The notes: a model not told the origin generated them from the letters alone. 64,000 bases of DNA from Leifsonia poae (GCF_020009625.1 NZ_JAIHLP010000002.1:3782001-3846000), one strand, 5' to 3'; positions 37,116 to 46,052 are shown, numbered from the stretch's first letter. Program-made: numbers and translations.

Positions 37116-38849
37116 ATGCTACTCAAACTGCTCGGCCGATTCCTGCGGCCGCACTGGCCGCTCCTGGTCGGTGTCGTACTGTTCCAGCTCGCGCAATCTC
37201 TGCTCTCGCTCTGGCTGCCGACGCTGAACGCCGACATCACCGACAACGGCATCGCGAAGGGTGACACCGGCCACATCATGGTCGTGGGCGCCGGGATGCT
37301 CGGGGTCACGCTCGTTCAGGTCGCCTGCTCGATCACCGCGGTGTACTTCGGGGCGAAGGTCGCAATGCGGGTCGGCCGCGACCTGCGCAGTTCGATCTTC
37401 CAGAAGGTCGGCGAGTTCTCGGAGCGCGAGGTGTCGAAGTTCGGCGCCCCCTCCCTGATCACCCGCAATACGAACGATGTGCAACAGGTGCAGATGCTTG
37501 TGCTGATGACCTGCACCCTGCTGGTCTCCGCACCGATCCTCGCCATCGGCGGCATCATCCTGGCGATGCAACAGGATCTGGAGCTCTCCTGGCTGATCGC
37601 GGTGAGCGTGCCGATCCTGCTGGTGGCCGTCGGTCTCATCATCACCCGGATGGTTCCGCTGTTCCGCAAGATGCAGGAGCGCATCGACCGGGTCAACCGG
37701 GTGCTGCGCGAGCAGCTCACCGGCATTCGTGTCGTGCGCGCCTTCGTGCGGGAGGACATCGAGTCGAAGCGCTTCAAGAAGGCCAACGAAGACGTCACCG
37801 ACACCGCGCTGAAGGCTGGGCGGCTGTTCGCCTTGATGTTCCCGATCGTGATGCTGGTGCTCAACGTGTCGAGCGTCGCCGTGATCTGGTTCGGCGGCTT
37901 CCGCGTGCAGGACGGCTCGATGCAGATCGGAACGCTCACCGCCTTCCTGCAATACCTCATGCAGATCCTGATGGCCGTGATGATGGCCACCTTCATGGCG
38001 GTCCTCGTGCCGCGCGCCGCCGTGTGCGCCGACCGTATCGCGGAGGTGCTGGGAACAGCGTCGTCGGTGCGTATCGCCGACGACCCCATCACCACGCTCG
38101 ATGCGCAGGGCACGCTCGAATTCGTCGACGTGGGCTTCACTTACCCGGGCGCTGAGCAGCCGGTGCTGAGCGACATCACCTTCCTGGCCAGACCGGGACA
38201 GACGACGGCGATCATCGGCAGCACCGGAAGCGGGAAGACCACGCTGATCAATCTGATCCCACGCCTGTTCGACGCCACAAGCGGCATCGTGCTGGTCGAC
38301 GGTGTGGATGTCGCCGAACTCGACCCGGACCTGCTCTGGTCGCGCATCGGGCTCATCCCGCAGAAGCCGTACCTGTTCTCGGGAACGGTGGCGAGCAATC
38401 TGCGCTACGGCAAACCCGATGCGACCGACGACGAACTCTGGCAGGCACTGGAGATCGCCCAGGCGAAAGACTTCGTGCTGGCGATGGCCGAGCAGCTCGA
38501 CGCGCCGATCGCCCAGGGAGGCACCAACGTCTCGGGTGGCCAGCGGCAGCGCCTCGCCATCGCGCGGGCGCTGGTGAAACGCCCCGAGATCTACGTCTTC
38601 GACGACTCGTTCTCGGCGCTCGACACGGCGACGGATGCGCGCCTGCGGGCCGCGCTCGCCCGCTCGGTCTCCGACGCCACGATGATCGTCGTCGCTCAGC
38701 GCGTCTCCACCATCGTCGACGCCGATCAGATCGTCGTGATCGAGGACGGCCGCGTCGTCGGCCGTGGCACCCACGATGAACTCCTGAACACCAACGAGAC
38801 GTACGCCGAGATCGTCTCGTCTCAGCTCACCGCGGAGGAGGCAGCATGA
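37116..38849 (+). CDS. ABC exporter half-transporter, degenerate-site subunit
   Basis: 577-residue fusion of a six-helix membrane domain (about 1-310) and an ATPase domain. Walker A GSTGSGKTT is at 368-376, the signature VSGGQRQR at 472, and Walker B ends FDDS with Asp497 in place of the catalytic Glu, as in the degenerate site of heterodimeric exporters such as TM287/288. AGGAGG precedes the ATG. The stop overlaps the partner gene as ATGA. Drug or lipid export is likely from family and regulator; the substrate is unknown. Confidence 0.9.
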   Translation: MLLKLLGRFLRPHWPLLVGVVLFQLAQSLLSLWLPTLNADITDNGIAKGDTGHIMVVGAGMLGVTLVQVACSITAVYFGAKVAMRVGRDLRSSIFQKVGEFSEREVSKFGAPSLITRNTNDVQQVQMLVLMTCTLLVSAPILAIGGIILAMQQDLELSWLIAVSVPILLVAVGLIITRMVPLFRKMQERIDRVNRVLREQLTGIRVVRAFVREDIESKRFKKANEDVTDTALKAGRLFALMFPIVMLVLNVSSVAVIWFGGFRVQDGSMQIGTLTAFLQYLMQILMAVMMATFMAVLVPRAAVCADRIAEVLGTASSVRIADDPITTLDAQGTLEFVDVGFTYPGAEQPVLSDITFLARPGQTTAIIGSTGSGKTTLINLIPRLFDATSGIVLVDGVDVAELDPDLLWSRIGLIPQKPYLFSGTVASNLRYGKPDATDDELWQALEIAQAKDFVLAMAEQLDAPIAQGGTNVSGGQRQRLAIARALVKRPEIYVFDDSFSALDTATDARLRAALARSVSDATMIVVAQRVSTIVDADQIVVIEDGRVVGRGTHDELLNTNETYAEIVSSQLTAEEAA

Positions 38850-40828
38850 GCGACAACACCGACACCGAGGAACGCCCGCCCGCCCGCCCGCCGCAGCGGC
38901 GCGGCCCGGGCGGGGGTGGTCCGTTCGGCGGCATGCAGGGACCGGTCGAGAAGTCGCTGAACTTCGGGCCGTCGGCCAAACGTCTCGCGGGGCGGTTGAA
39001 GCCCGAGGCCTGGGGCATCGTGTTCGTCACCGCGCTCGCGGTGGTGAGCGTCTTCTTCGCCGTTCTCGGCCCGAAGCTGCTCGGCAATGCGATCAACCTG
39101 GTCTTCGCCGGCGCCCTCTCCACGCAGTTCCCGAAGGGGGAGACGCAGGCGCAGGTGATCGCCGGATTGCGCGCGACACACAAGACGCAATACGCAGACC
39201 TGCTCTCGGGAACGACGTTCACCCCGGGCGCCGGCATCGACTTCACCGCCGTCGGCTCCGTGCTCATGTGGGTTCTTGCGCTCTACATCGCCTCGTCGCT
39301 GTTCAGCTACCTGCAGGCGTATGTGCTGAACGGCATCACGCAGCGCACGGTCTATCGGCTGCGTGAAGAGGTCGAGGCCAAGGTGCACCGCCTCCCGCTC
39401 AAGTACTTCGACGGCATGCAGCGCGGCGAGCTCCTGAGCCGCGTCACCAACGACATCGACAACATCTCGCAGACGCTCCAGCAGTCGATGAGCCAGCTGC
39501 TCACGTCGTTGCTGACCGTCGTCGGTGTCGTCGTCATGATGTTCGTGGTGTCGCCGCTGCTTGCGGTGATCGCGTTGGTCACCATCCCGTTGACCCTGCT
39601 CATCACGACGGTGATCGCCAAACGCTCGCAGAAGCTGTTCGTTGCGCAGTGGAAGCACACCGGCGAGCTGAACGGCCAGATCGAGGAGGCGTTCACCGGT
39701 CACGCCCTGGTGAAGGTCTTCGGCCGTCACCGCGAGGTCGAGGAGCAGTTCCGGCTGAAGAACGAAGAGATGTACCAGGCGAGCTTCGGGGCGCAGTTCA
39801 TCTCGGGCATCATCATGCCGGCCATGATGTTCGTCGGAAACCTCATGTACGTCGTGATCGCGGTCGTCGGCGGTCTGCAGGTGGCCAGCGGTGCGATGCA
39901 GCTCGGAGACGTGACCGCGTTCATCCAGTACTCGCGTCAGTTCACCCAGCCGCTCACGCAGCTCGGTTCGATGGCCAACCTGCTGCAGTCGGGCGTCGCC
40001 TCCGCCGAGCGTGTGTTCGAGCTGCTGGATGCGGAGGAGCAGTCGGCCGACCCGGCCGAACCCGAGAGCCCGACGGGCACGAAGGGCCGCCTCGCGTTCG
40101 AGGACGTCTCGTTCCGCTACAGCGACGACAAGCCGCTCATCGACGACCTCTCCCTGGTGGCACAACCGGGTCAGACCGTGGCGATCGTCGGTCCGACGGG
40201 CGCAGGAAAGACCACGTTGGTCAACCTGATGATGCGGTTCTACGAACTCGACTCGGGGCGCATCACCCTCGACGGGGTCGATATCGCCTCGATGACCCGC
40301 CGCGATCTGCGCAGCCGGATGGGGATGGTCCTGCAGGACACGTGGTTGTTCAACGGCACCATCCGAGAGAACATCGCGTATGGTCGGCCGGATGCGACCG
40401 AGGAGGAGATCCTCGCCGCTGCCAAAGCCACCTATGTCGACCGGTTCGTGCACTCCCTGCCCGACGGCTACGACACGGTGCTCGACGATGAGGGCGGCAA
40501 CGTCTCTGCGGGCGAGAAGCAGCTGCTCACCATCGCACGGGCGTTCCTCGCCCGGCCGAGCGTGCTCATCCTCGACGAGGCGACGAGCTCGGTCGACACG
40601 CGCACCGAGGTGCTGGTGCAGAAGGCGATGGCAGCGCTGCGCAGCGACCGCACGTCGTTCGTGATCGCGCACCGGTTGTCGACCATCCGGGATGCGGACC
40701 TCATCCTCGTCATGGAGGCCGGCAGCATCGTCGAGCAGGGCACGCACGCCCAGCTGCTCGCCGCCGGTGGCGCGTACTACACCCTCTACAACGCGCAGTT
40801 CGCCGCAGCCATTTCGGACGAGGTCTAA
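38846..40828 (+). CDS. ABC exporter half-transporter, catalytic-site subunit
   Basis: 660-residue partner of the preceding gene. A Pro/Arg/Gly-rich cytoplasmic start of about 45 residues precedes the membrane domain, which has an extra extracellular insert between helices 1 and 2 (around residues 88-130). Walker A GPTGAGKTT is at 449-457, Walker B ILDEA has the catalytic Glu578, and the signature is VSAGEKQ (553-559) instead of LSGGQ. Together the two subunits form one canonical and one degenerate ATP site. Two tandem-repeat arrays follow the stop. Confidence 0.9.
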   Translation: MSDNTDTEERPPARPPQRRGPGGGGPFGGMQGPVEKSLNFGPSAKRLAGRLKPEAWGIVFVTALAVVSVFFAVLGPKLLGNAINLVFAGALSTQFPKGETQAQVIAGLRATHKTQYADLLSGTTFTPGAGIDFTAVGSVLMWVLALYIASSLFSYLQAYVLNGITQRTVYRLREEVEAKVHRLPLKYFDGMQRGELLSRVTNDIDNISQTLQQSMSQLLTSLLTVVGVVVMMFVVSPLLAVIALVTIPLTLLITTVIAKRSQKLFVAQWKHTGELNGQIEEAFTGHALVKVFGRHREVEEQFRLKNEEMYQASFGAQFISGIIMPAMMFVGNLMYVVIAVVGGLQVASGAMQLGDVTAFIQYSRQFTQPLTQLGSMANLLQSGVASAERVFELLDAEEQSADPAEPESPTGTKGRLAFEDVSFRYSDDKPLIDDLSLVAQPGQTVAIVGPTGAGKTTLVNLMMRFYELDSGRITLDGVDIASMTRRDLRSRMGMVLQDTWLFNGTIRENIAYGRPDATEEEILAAAKATYVDRFVHSLPDGYDTVLDDEGGNVSAGEKQLLTIARAFLARPSVLILDEATSSVDTRTEVLVQKAMAALRSDRTSFVIAHRLSTIRDADLILVMEAGSIVEQGTHAQLLAAGGAYYTLYNAQFAAAISDEV

Positions 40829-40846
40829 CCGGTCGCGTCCCAACCT

Positions 40847-41006
40847 CCTGAATTCAGGAGAAACAGCATCCCGCCGACCGCTGGCACCTGAATTCAGGAG
40901 AAACAGCATCCCGCCAACCGCTGGCACCTGAATTCAGGAGAAACAGCATCCCGCCAACCGCTGGCACCTGAATTCAGGAGAAACAGCATCCCGCCAACCG
41001 CTGGCA
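40847..41006. repeat. Tandem array, 4 copies of a 40-bp unit
   Basis: Units start at 40847, 40887, 40927 and 40967. Each begins with the palindromic dodecamer CCTGAATTCAGG, continues GAGAAACAGCATCCCGCC and ends ACCGCTGGCA. Copies 2-4 are identical; copy 1 differs at one base (G at 40876). The array lies between convergent genes, starting 18 bases after the exporter stop. Confidence 0.97.
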
Positions 41007-41028
41007 CCTGAATTCAGGTGCCAGCGGT
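40997..41028. repeat. 32-bp perfect palindrome closing the 40-bp array
   Basis: ACCGCTGGCA (end of copy 4), CCTGAATTCAGG and TGCCAGCGGT together read the same on both strands, centred between 41012 and 41013. As RNA it would fold into a near-continuous stem with no loop to spare; as DNA it could extrude a cruciform. No T tract follows, so it is not a typical terminator though it could stop transcription from either side. Confidence 0.95.
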
Positions 41029-41046
41029 CGCGCTGCGCCCGAAGCT

Positions 41047-41126
41047 CCTGACTACAGGTGCCTCCTGACTACAGGTGCTTCCTGACTACAGGTGCTTCCT
41101 GACTACAGGTGCTTCCTGACGACAGA
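41047..41126. repeat. Tandem array, 17-bp unit, 4 copies plus a partial
   Basis: CCTGACTACAGGTGCTT repeats at 41047, 41064, 41081 and 41098, with a decayed fifth copy (CCTGACGACAG) at 41115. The core CCTGACTACAGGTGC resembles the CCTGAATTCAGGTGC of the neighbouring palindrome, so the two arrays look related in origin. Confidence 0.95.
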
Positions 41127-41139
41127 GGCCGGAGTTGGG

Positions 41140-42528
41140 TCAGTGACCGGTGAGTGGGGCGAGCAGCCGGGCGGCGAGGGAGGGCCGGCCGGTCAGGCGT
41201 TCCTCCAGGTCGGCGGCCTCCGCACCGAGCAGGCCGGCGTTGGAACCGGCGAAACGTAGCGGTTCCGGCTCCCAGCGAGGGGAGCGGTGGCCGACCCAGG
41301 GCAGCCCGGTCAACGGCGTGCGCTTCCCGGCGAGCAGATCCGCGAGTGTGCGCCCGGCGAGGTTCGTTGTGCTGAGCCCATCGCCGACGTAGCCGCCGGC
41401 CCAGGCCTCGCGCCGCGCGGCGTCGAGGCCCACGCTGGCATGCCAGTCGCGGGGCACACCGAGGGGACCGCCCCAGTGGTGGGTGATGCGGGCGCCCGCG
41501 GCAGCGGGAAAGAGGTCGACGAGGGCGCGACCCAGGTGCTCGCGCACGCGGGGGACGCGGTCGTACTCCGGGCGGATCGCGCTGGCGAGATGGTAGCGTG
41601 CCCCGCGGCCGCCGAACGCGAAACGGTTGTCGGCGGTGCGCTGCCCGTAGATGAGCAGATGCCGGAAGTCGGTGAAGGTGTGCCCGTGCTCGAGGCCGAT
41701 CGCCTCCCAGATCTCCTCGCTGAGCGGCTCGGTGGCGATCATCAGCGAGTAGAGCGGCAGGATGCGCCGACCGACTTGCGGAATCGCCGACCCGTAGCCC
41801 TCCGTGGCGTTGACGACCGTGCCGGCCCGCACCGTCCGCGTGACGCCGCCCGCGACGGCGGTGACGACGCCCTGCTCCCAGGAGAGCACTTCGGTCTTCT
41901 CGAAGATGGTCGCCCCGCGACGCTCGACGGCGCGGGCGAGGCCGCGCACCAGCTTGCCGGGGTGGATGCGCGCGCAGTCGGGCGTGAACGTGGCGGCCAC
42001 CGCATCCCGCGCCCCGAACCGGCTTCGCACCGTCTCGGTTCCCAGCAGCGAGACGCGGTCGACGCCGAACCGCTCGGATTCGGCGAACTCGGCGCGCGCC
42101 CCCTCAAGCTGCACCCGGGAGCGGGCGAAGGCGACGGTGCCGCCGCGCACGTAGTCGCAGTCGATCCCTTCTGCCTCGGCCGCGCGGCCGACCTCGCCGA
42201 CGGTGTCGATCATGGCCTGGCGCTGCGTCACCGCTGCATCGAACCCATAGCGGGCTTCGAGCGCGCTGGCGGACAGCGGGAAGAGGGCGGAGCACCAGCC
42301 GCCGTTGCGGCCGGAGGCGCCGAACCCGGCGATCTCCTTCTCGAGCACCGCGATGGACAGTGTGGGGTCAGCCTCCTGCAGGTAGTACGCCGTCCACAGC
42401 CCGGTGAGGCCGCCACCGACGATCGCGACATCGACGTCGACGTCTTCGGTGAGTCCCGGCCGAGCCGGGTACCCGTCTTCCGCCTCAGCGATCGATTCGA
42501 ACCAGAACCCGACCCGTTCGTATCCCAT
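41140..42528 (-). CDS. FAD-dependent oxidoreductase (DAO/PuuB-like)
   Basis: 462-residue flavoenzyme of the D-amino-acid-oxidase family. The FAD-binding GGGLTG is at residues 38-43 in VAIVGGGLTGLWTAYYL, followed by the acidic residue of AVLEKE and the GASGRNGGWCSALFP loop; the C-terminal GGYVGDGLSTTNLAGRTLADLL closes the FAD site. This pattern is that of gamma-glutamylputrescine oxidoreductase and related amine oxidases. The start is the Met of MGYERVGFWFES at 42528, since the longer frame is not family-like. Next to the aminotransferase and ALDH genes it suggests amine (putrescine) breakdown. Confidence 0.83.
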   Translation of the reverse strand: MGYERVGFWFESIAEAEDGYPARPGLTEDVDVDVAIVGGGLTGLWTAYYLQEADPTLSIAVLEKEIAGFGASGRNGGWCSALFPLSASALEARYGFDAAVTQRQAMIDTVGEVGRAAEAEGIDCDYVRGGTVAFARSRVQLEGARAEFAESERFGVDRVSLLGTETVRSRFGARDAVAATFTPDCARIHPGKLVRGLARAVERRGATIFEKTEVLSWEQGVVTAVAGGVTRTVRAGTVVNATEGYGSAIPQVGRRILPLYSLMIATEPLSEEIWEAIGLEHGHTFTDFRHLLIYGQRTADNRFAFGGRGARYHLASAIRPEYDRVPRVREHLGRALVDLFPAAAGARITHHWGGPLGVPRDWHASVGLDAARREAWAGGYVGDGLSTTNLAGRTLADLLAGKRTPLTGLPWVGHRSPRWEPEPLRFAGSNAGLLGAEAADLEERLTGRPSLAARLLAPLTGH

Positions 42529-42556
42529 CCCTGCGTATCCGTTCGTTCGAAGCAGT

Positions 42557-42609
42557 CGAGTCCGCGCTCGAACCGGAACGATGTTCTCCGGTGATCGAGC
42601 GCGGACTCG
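42557..42609 (-). repeat. 15-bp inverted repeat with extended stem
   Basis: CGAGTCCGCGCTCGA (42557-42571) and TCGAGCGCGGACTCG (42595-42609) are exact complements, with ACCGGA/TCCGGT pairing again inside. It lies in the 100-base gap between the aminotransferase stop and the oxidoreductase start, with no T tract on either side; it may be an attenuator or an mRNA-stability hairpin. Confidence 0.9.
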
Positions 42610-42628
42610 TGTGCGTGTGTGCTGGTGG

Positions 42629-44044
42629 TCAGAGGTGGTTGGAAGCCTCGGTGAGAACGGATTCGAGGATCTGGCGGATCTCGACGAACTCGTCGGGGCC
42701 GATCGTGAGCGGTGGGGCGAGCTGCACGACGGGGTCGCCGCGGTCGTCGGCGCGGCAGTACAGGCCGGCATCGAAGAGCGCTTTGGAGAGGAACCCGCGC
42801 AGCAGACGCTCGGACTCGTCGTCGTCGAACGTCTCCTTCGTCGTCTTGTCTTTCACCAGCTCGATGCCGAAGAAGTACCCGTCGCCGCGCACATCACCGA
42901 CGATCGGCAGTGTGAGCAGCTTTTCGAGCTCGGCGCGGAACAGCGGCGAGTTCTCGCGCACACGCTCGTTGAGCTTCTCTTCCTCGAAGATGTCGAGGTT
43001 GTCGAGCGCGACCGCGGCCGAGACGGGGTGACCGCCGAAGGTGTAGCCGTGGTAGAACGACGTGTTCCCGTGCTTGAACGGCTCGTACAGCTTGTCGCTG
43101 ATGATCGTCGCGCCGATGGGGGAGTATCCGCTCGTCATGCCCTTCGCGCAGGTAATCATGTCGGGCACGTAGCCGTACTCATCACAGGCGAACATGTGGC
43201 CGATGCGACCGAAGGCGCAGATGACCTCGTCGCTGACCATGAGCACGTCGTACTTGTCGCAGATCTCGCGCACGCGCTGGAAGTACCCGGGGGGAGGCGG
43301 GAAGCAGCCGCCCGAGTTCTGCACAGGCTCGAGGAAGATCGCGGCGACGGTCTCGGGGCCTTCGAACTGGATCATCTCTTCGATGCGGTTGGCCGCCCAC
43401 ACGCCGAACGCCTCGACGTCGTCGGTGGGGGCGCCCATCTCGCCGGCGCGGTAGAAGTTGGTGTTCGGCACGCGGAAGCCACCGGGCGTCAGCGGCTCGA
43501 ACATCTCCTTCATCGCGGGGATGCCGGTGATCGCGAGCGCACCCTGCGGGGTGCCGTGGTAGGCGACGGCACGAGAGAGCACCTTGTGCTTGGTGGGGCG
43601 CCCCTGCAGCTTCCAGTAGTACTTTGCGAGCTTGAACGCGGTCTCGACCGCCTCGCCGCCGCCGGTGGAGAAGAAGACACGGTTCAGGTCACCGGGTGCG
43701 TAGTGGGCGAGCCGGTCGGCCAGTTCGATCGCGTTCGGGTGCGCGTACGACCAGATCGGGAAGAATGCGAGCTCCTCAGCCTGCTTCGCCGCCGTCTGGG
43801 CGAGACGCTTGCGGCCGTGGCCGGCGTTCACCACGAACAGGCCGGAGAGACCGTCGATGTACTTGCGGCCGCGGGAATCCCAGATGTGGTGACCCTCACC
43901 CTTGGTGATGATCGGAACGCCCGCGCCGTCTTCCATGACGGACTGGCGGGCGAAGTGCATCCACAGATGGTCCTTGGCCTTGGCTTGGAGATCGGCCTCG
44001 GTCGCATCCGAGAGAGCCGAGGGAGTGTCCGTTGTGATTGTCAT
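42629..44044 (-). CDS. Class-III aminotransferase (putrescine/GABA/beta-alanine type)
   Basis: 471-residue PLP enzyme. The PLP lysine is in ITCAKGMTSGYSPIGA, the aromatic stack residue in AYHGTPQGALAITG, and the Asp that holds the pyridine ring in LMVSDEVICAFGR. The close match in layout is to SpuC-like putrescine-pyruvate aminotransferases and omega-amino acid:pyruvate transaminases. It is 3 bases downstream of the Lrp-type regulator and opposite in direction to an aminobutyraldehyde dehydrogenase, which would take its product 4-aminobutanal; so polyamine use is the best reading. Other omega-amines remain possible. Confidence 0.88.
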   Translation of the reverse strand: MTITTDTPSALSDATEADLQAKAKDHLWMHFARQSVMEDGAGVPIITKGEGHHIWDSRGRKYIDGLSGLFVVNAGHGRKRLAQTAAKQAEELAFFPIWSYAHPNAIELADRLAHYAPGDLNRVFFSTGGGEAVETAFKLAKYYWKLQGRPTKHKVLSRAVAYHGTPQGALAITGIPAMKEMFEPLTPGGFRVPNTNFYRAGEMGAPTDDVEAFGVWAANRIEEMIQFEGPETVAAIFLEPVQNSGGCFPPPPGYFQRVREICDKYDVLMVSDEVICAFGRIGHMFACDEYGYVPDMITCAKGMTSGYSPIGATIISDKLYEPFKHGNTSFYHGYTFGGHPVSAAVALDNLDIFEEEKLNERVRENSPLFRAELEKLLTLPIVGDVRGDGYFFGIELVKDKTTKETFDDDESERLLRGFLSKALFDAGLYCRADDRGDPVVQLAPPLTIGPDEFVEIRQILESVLTEASNHL

Positions 44045-44047
44045 TTC

Positions 44048-44530
44048 TTATCGTGTTCCCCAGTTGTAGAACTGTTTGTGGAGTTTGAGATAGACGAACG
44101 TCTCGGTCGAAAGCACACCGTCGAGCGTTCGAATCTCGGAGTTGAGCATCGTGATCAGGTCGAGGTCGTTCTCGCAGACCACTTCGGCGAGGATGTCGTA
44201 GGTTCCCGCCGTGAGGACCACGTAGTCGACGGCGGGCATGGCGGCCAGACGATCGGCCACCTCCCGGGTGTCGCCGGTCACACGGATGCCGATCATCGCC
44301 TGGCGGTAGAAGCCCAGTTGCATCGGATCGGTGACGGCCACGATCTGCATCACGCCCGACTCGGTCAGCTTCTGCACGCGCTGGCGCACAGCGGCCTCGC
44401 TGAGACCGACGGCTTTGCCGATCTCCGCGTACGACCGTCGACCGTCGACCTGCAATTGCTCGATGATCGCCTTGGAGACGTCATCGATCTGTACAGGCTT
44501 GGCCGGGTTCGTTGCCCGAGGGGTGCTCAT
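44048..44530 (-). CDS. Lrp/AsnC-family transcriptional regulator
   Basis: 160 residues. The helix-turn-helix covers about 18-60 (DDVSKAIIEQLQVDGRRSYAEIG then VGLSEAAVRQRVQKL) and the RAM/AsnC effector domain follows (VVLTAGTYDILAEVVCENDLDL). It is transcribed toward the aminotransferase gene and divergent from the ALDH gene. A CAGAAT box ends 6 bases before its ATG, so its mRNA may be leaderless. It probably senses an amino acid or polyamine product and controls both directions. Confidence 0.93.
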   Translation of the reverse strand: MSTPRATNPAKPVQIDDVSKAIIEQLQVDGRRSYAEIGKAVGLSEAAVRQRVQKLTESGVMQIVAVTDPMQLGFYRQAMIGIRVTGDTREVADRLAAMPAVDYVVLTAGTYDILAEVVCENDLDLITMLNSEIRTLDGVLSTETFVYLKLHKQFYNWGTR

Positions 44531-44618
44531 GGAGCGATTCTGTCAGTGAGAACCGGACCCTGCAAGCGAATCCGCAGGATTCTGTCGTTTTTGCTATCGA
44601 AATCAGTAGACTCGCGGC
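44531..44618. promoter_or_regulatory. Divergent control region of lrp-like and ALDH genes
   Basis: TAGACT (44607-44612) ends 6 bases before the ALDH ATG, and CAGAAT (44542-44537, minus strand) ends 6 bases before the regulator ATG. GATTCTGTC occurs twice in the same direction (44536-44544 and 44578-44586), 42 bases apart, i.e. four helical turns; these could be Lrp-type sites on one face of the DNA. Confidence 0.5.
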
Positions 44619-46052
44619 ATGACCACGCCTGAACTCCGTAATTTCGTCAATGGCGCCTCCGTCGACTCGCGCGCGACGGAGCGCATCCAGCTCGTCGACC
44701 CGGCGACCGAGGAGGTCTACGCGACCTCCCCGGTCTCCACGTCCGAAGATGTGGCCGACGCCTATACCGCCGCCCGGAATGCCTTCGAGGAGTGGGGGGA
44801 AACCACGCCGGGCGAACGCCAGCTCGCGCTGTTCCGCATCGCGGACGCCATGGAGGCCCGGGCGGAAGAGTTCGCCGACGCCGAGTCGCAGGACACCGGT
44901 AAGCCCCGCTCCACTCTGGTGGACGACGAGATCCTGCTCTCGGTCGATCAGATCCGCTTCTTCGCCGGCGCCGCTCGCAATCTGGAGGGCCGGTCGGCGG
45001 GCGAGTACATGAAAGACCACACGTCCTTCATCCGCCGCGAGCCGATCGGTGTCGTCGGCCAGGTGACCCCCTGGAACTATCCGCTCAACATGGCGGTGTG
45101 GAAGTTCGCACCGGCGCTCGCCGCCGGCAACACCACGGTGCTCAAGCCGTCGGACACTACGCCGCTGTCGACGCTGCTGCTGGCCGAGGTGGCGGCCGAG
45201 TTCCTGCCCGCCGGTGTGCTCAATGTCGTCACGGGCGATCGCACGACGGGCGCGGCGATGACAGATGACCCGATCCCGCAGATGATCTCGATCACCGGCT
45301 CGGTACGGGCCGGTATGGAGGTGGCGCGCGCCGCCTCGTTCGACCTCAAACGCGTGCACCTCGAACTCGGCGGCAAGGCGCCGGTGATCGTGTTCGACGA
45401 CGCCGACATCCCTTCGGCGGTCGAAGGCATCGTGGCGGCCGGCTATTTCAACGCCGGCCAGGACTGCACCGCCGCGACCCGTCTACTCGTGCAGTCGGGC
45501 ATCCATGACGAGTTCGTCGCCGCACTCGCCGCATACGCCCGGGAGAACGCCAAGACCGGCGGCCCCCGCGAGGACGGCATCCTGTTCGGGCCGGTCAACA
45601 ACGCGAACCAGCTCGCCCAGGTGAGCGGCTTCATCGACCGCCTTCCCGACCACGCCACCGTCGAATTGGGCGGCCACCGTCAGGGCGACAAAGGCTACTT
45701 CTACGAGGCGACGATCGTCTCCGGCCTCACGCAGAACGACGAGGCCGTGCAGAACGAGATCTTCGGTCCGGTGCAGACTGTGCAGAAGTTCACCGATGAG
45801 GCCGAAGCCCTGCGCTGGGCGAACGGCGTGCAGTACGGGCTCGCCTCCTCGGTGTGGACGAAGGATCACGCTCGCGCGATGCGGTTCGCCAAGAACCTCG
45901 ACTTCGGCTGCGTGTGGATCAACACGCACATCCCGATCGTCGCCGAGATGCCGCACGGCGGGTTCAAGCACTCCGGCTACGGCAAGGACCTCTCGATGTA
46001 CGGCTTCGAGGACTATACCCGCATCAAACACGTCATGAGCTACATCGGCTGA
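44619..46052 (+). CDS. Aminobutyraldehyde dehydrogenase (PatD-like)
   Basis: 477-residue NAD(P)-dependent aldehyde dehydrogenase. The general base Glu249 is in LELGGKAP and the catalytic Cys283 in NAGQDCTAATR; the cofactor loop is ITGSVRAGMEVARAA, and the C-terminal GGFKHSGYGKDLS is usual for gamma-aminobutyraldehyde dehydrogenases. It would oxidise 4-aminobutanal to GABA. Its position divergent from an Lrp-type regulator and a putrescine-type aminotransferase supports that role. A -10 box lies 6 bases before the ATG. Confidence 0.9.
   Translation: MTTPELRNFVNGASVDSRATERIQLVDPATEEVYATSPVSTSEDVADAYTAARNAFEEWGETTPGERQLALFRIADAMEARAEEFADAESQDTGKPRSTLVDDEILLSVDQIRFFAGAARNLEGRSAGEYMKDHTSFIRREPIGVVGQVTPWNYPLNMAVWKFAPALAAGNTTVLKPSDTTPLSTLLLAEVAAEFLPAGVLNVVTGDRTTGAAMTDDPIPQMISITGSVRAGMEVARAASFDLKRVHLELGGKAPVIVFDDADIPSAVEGIVAAGYFNAGQDCTAATRLLVQSGIHDEFVAALAAYARENAKTGGPREDGILFGPVNNANQLAQVSGFIDRLPDHATVELGGHRQGDKGYFYEATIVSGLTQNDEAVQNEIFGPVQTVQKFTDEAEALRWANGVQYGLASSVWTKDHARAMRFAKNLDFGCVWINTHIPIVAEMPHGGFKHSGYGKDLSMYGFEDYTRIKHVMSYIG

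Noticed and set aside
40847..41126. CRISPR array
   Set aside because: Direct tandem repeats without unique spacers, no leader and no cas genes nearby.
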